8,084 bases of DNA, taken from the NCBI GenBank assembly GCA_947179265.1, contig CAMXBB010000057.1, forward strand, positions 1 through 8,084, written 5' to 3'. The notes beneath the pieces are model-generated. The model searched no databases. It was given only the letters and a program-made list of their open reading frames with translations, and had not been told where the DNA came from. The position numbers were made by a program, and so were the translations under genes. This stretch comes from an uncultured Bacillota bacterium (lineage in GTDB: Bacteria; Bacillota_I; Bacilli_A; RF39; UBA660). Below are positions 6,845 to 8,084 of the stretch, in pieces. How positions within the stretch are numbered: the first letter of the stretch is position 1; every line of letters begins with the position of its first letter.

Positions 6845-7510
6845 ATGAAAAAAGCAAAACAAATATGTAGTTTGGCGTTGGCAGCAGCATTATCATTATC
6901 TGCATGTTCAAAGACAATGGATTGTAATGTTGAAGGTGAACATATACATGTATATATGAATGATAGAGCTGTTCGTCGTTTAATCGAAGGTGAAAAGGAA
7001 GTTGTATCAGGTTATACTTGGACTGAAGAAACATTACCTTTAACCAAAGAATACAAAATTGTAGCAGAAAACGGATTATGTATGGTCGAAAGTAATCGAG
7101 GATATTTAATGAATAAAGCAACTGTATTACCAAATGATTATCGTGAAGAATATAGAAGTGAATATGTTTTTGGAACCTATTGGGGATATGGTTATGGCTA
7201 TAATATGACTGATGGTGAATATAAGTATGGATATGGACTTATCCAAGGATATCATTATGAAGAGGACTGGTATACTATTCCTGATTATGAGTATACATCT
7301 AATAAGGTAAGAGATATTACTTTTAAGATAGTATTATATAAGATTACTTCATCTGGACAAATAGTATCTAAGACTTTTGATTCTTTAGATGAAATAGATC
7401 CAGAGTATTGTTATTTCAAACCTGATACTCTAGTAAGTAAATTCTATAGTGAAGAATATCATCTTGAAAAGCCAAAATCATATACAAATCATATAATTGA
7501 AGAACGATAA
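6845..7510 (+). CDS. Small lipoprotein, Tyr/Gly-rich, unknown function
   Basis: This 221-residue protein starts at ATG 6845, six bases after GGGGG (6834-6838). An in-frame start at 6788 lies in the preceding terminator and promoter and is rejected. A basic MKKAK start and a hydrophobic stretch end in a lipobox, LSAC, with C21 as the lipidated cysteine. The mature protein should therefore be tethered to the outer face of the membrane. Just after it comes a motif with C27 and GEHIHVY (31-37), whose histidines H33 and H35 could bind metal. Residues 112-143 are strikingly Tyr/Gly/Trp-rich (WGYGYGYN, YKYGYG, QGYHY). The rest is acidic and rich in Tyr and Glu. I recognise no family, and no enzyme motif is visible. 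It has its own promoter and terminator and so is probably a single-gene transcript. Lipoprotein processing is well supported; the role is unknown. Confidence 0.88.
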   Translation: MKKAKQICSLALAAALSLSACSKTMDCNVEGEHIHVYMNDRAVRRLIEGEKEVVSGYTWTEETLPLTKEYKIVAENGLCMVESNRGYLMNKATVLPNDYREEYRSEYVFGTYWGYGYGYNMTDGEYKYGYGLIQGYHYEEDWYTIPDYEYTSNKVRDITFKIVLYKITSSGQIVSKTFDSLDEIDPEYCYFKPDTLVSKFYSEEYHLEKPKSYTNHIIEER

Positions 7511-7530
7511 TGAACATTATCGTTTTTTTT
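7504..7530 (+). terminator. Intrinsic terminator after the lipoprotein gene
   Basis: ACGATAAT (7504-7511) and ATTATCGT (7516-7523) form an eight-bp stem with a GAAC loop, ending in a run of eight T residues (7523-7530). The left arm contains the lipoprotein stop codon, so terminator and coding sequence overlap. Confidence 0.88.
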
Positions 7531-7540
7531 ATGTTATAAT
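7511..7540 (+). promoter_or_regulatory. Promoter of the DUF402 gene
   Basis: A perfect TATAAT at 7535-7540 is extended by TGT at 7532-7534. The best -35 candidate is TGAACA (7511-7516), 18 bases upstream in the loop of the preceding terminator. It is weak, but an extended -10 can work with a poor -35. The start of transcription would be near 7547. Confidence 0.6.
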
Positions 7541-7562
7541 TATAATAATAGAGGTGTTGGTA

Positions 7563-8084
7563 GTGAAAATAAAAAGAAAAACGATGAAAAGAGACGAATG
7601 GCCAGTTGAAGACAATAAGAGTGTTCTTATTGGAAAAGAAAGAATTAATAATAAGGAAGCTTTAATTGGTTTAATCTACTGGGAAAAAGGCGTTAAAAAG
7701 GTTAAAGTAAGTGATCGAAAATTATTAATAGTAGATGAAAATTATAGTTGGTTAGAAATTGCCATAAAGGATCAATACTACTGGATTACAGCAATGTATG
7801 ATAATAATGATGAATTTATCGAAGCTTATTTTGATTTGAGTTCAAAAAATATTTTTGATGGAGAAAATCCTTACTTCTATGATATGTTTAACGATATTGT
7901 AATTGCTAAAGATAAAAGAGTTCGTATCTTAGATGAAAATGAACTAGATATGGCTTTTAGGGAAGGTCTAATATCTGAAAGAGAGTATAAACATACTAAG
8001 AAAGTGACTAAAAAGTTATATAATTATATTAATGAAAATGTCGATGATATAATTGATTATCTAAATAAAAAACACCAACAATAT
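7563..8084 (+). CDS. DUF402-family protein, probable nucleoside di/triphosphatase (3' end cut off)
   Basis: From GTG 7563 there are 174 open codons to the window edge with no stop. GAGG at 7551-7554 lies eight bases upstream of the GTG. An ATG seven codons further in (7584) has no good ribosome binding site. The sequence carries the DUF402 pattern: YYWITAMYDNNDEFIEAYFD, then PYFYDMFNDIVIA, then RVRILDENELDMAF and GLISEREY. The family, also called Ntdp, includes small cytoplasmic proteins such as B. subtilis YgaC and S. aureus SA1684 that hydrolyse nucleoside di- and triphosphates with metal and conserved Asp, Glu and Tyr residues. The many acidic residues here fit that. Family members are about 170-200 residues long, so the end of the gene should be close. 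Specific substrate and role are not shown by the sequence. Confidence 0.85.
   Translation, partial: MKIKRKTMKRDEWPVEDNKSVLIGKERINNKEALIGLIYWEKGVKKVKVSDRKLLIVDENYSWLEIAIKDQYYWITAMYDNNDEFIEAYFDLSSKNIFDGENPYFYDMFNDIVIAKDKRVRILDENELDMAFREGLISEREYKHTKKVTKKLYNYINENVDDIIDYLNKKHQQY

Noticed and set aside
6843..7133. Minus-strand open frame opposite the lipoprotein gene, and similar short frames at 2231-2419 and 3982-4170
   Set aside because: All are antisense to well supported genes, have no recognisable start signals or domains, and look like by-products of AT-rich coding sequence.

Overview
The window is very AT-rich. It has strong G-rich Shine-Dalgarno sites, sigma-A type promoters (TTGAAA/TTTACA with 17-base spacers and TATAAT-like boxes), a T-box riboswitch, a lipobox protein and a DUF402 protein. 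All of this points to a low-GC Firmicute, probably a gut Bacilli/Erysipelotrichia- or RF39-like lineage. The organism assignment is inferred from style and gene families, not from a database match. TGG encodes Trp throughout and TGA is not read through in any gene, so the code is standard here rather than mycoplasma-like.

Layout. Positions 1-521 hold the 5' part of a minus-strand gene of unknown function that leaves the window on the left. It is divergent from a plus-strand gene at 639-2441, which encodes an unusual 600-residue protein with an RNase II/R-type RNB domain. That protein has an altered active site, an N-terminal helical region instead of cold-shock domains, and no S1 domain. Next come a promoter and a complete T-box leader (about 2487-2684) with a threonine ACU specifier. 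The leader controls a two-gene operon: a full-length RNase R (rnr, 2705-5017) followed immediately by threonyl-tRNA synthetase (thrS, 5019-6782). An intrinsic terminator ends that operon. A small lipoprotein gene (6845-7510) with its own promoter and terminator follows. Last is the start of a DUF402-family gene (7563 to the right edge).

How the parts fit. The T-box senses uncharged tRNA-Thr and should switch on thrS in threonine shortage. The unusual point is that rnr sits between the T-box and thrS, so a general 3'-5' exoribonuclease would be induced together with the synthetase. A diverged RNB paralogue lies directly upstream with no terminator of its own before the T-box, so its read-through transcripts would also meet this switch. 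No mobile element, CRISPR array, tRNA or rRNA is visible. The two most interesting things are the T-box/rnr/thrS arrangement and the altered RNB paralogue beside a canonical RNase R.
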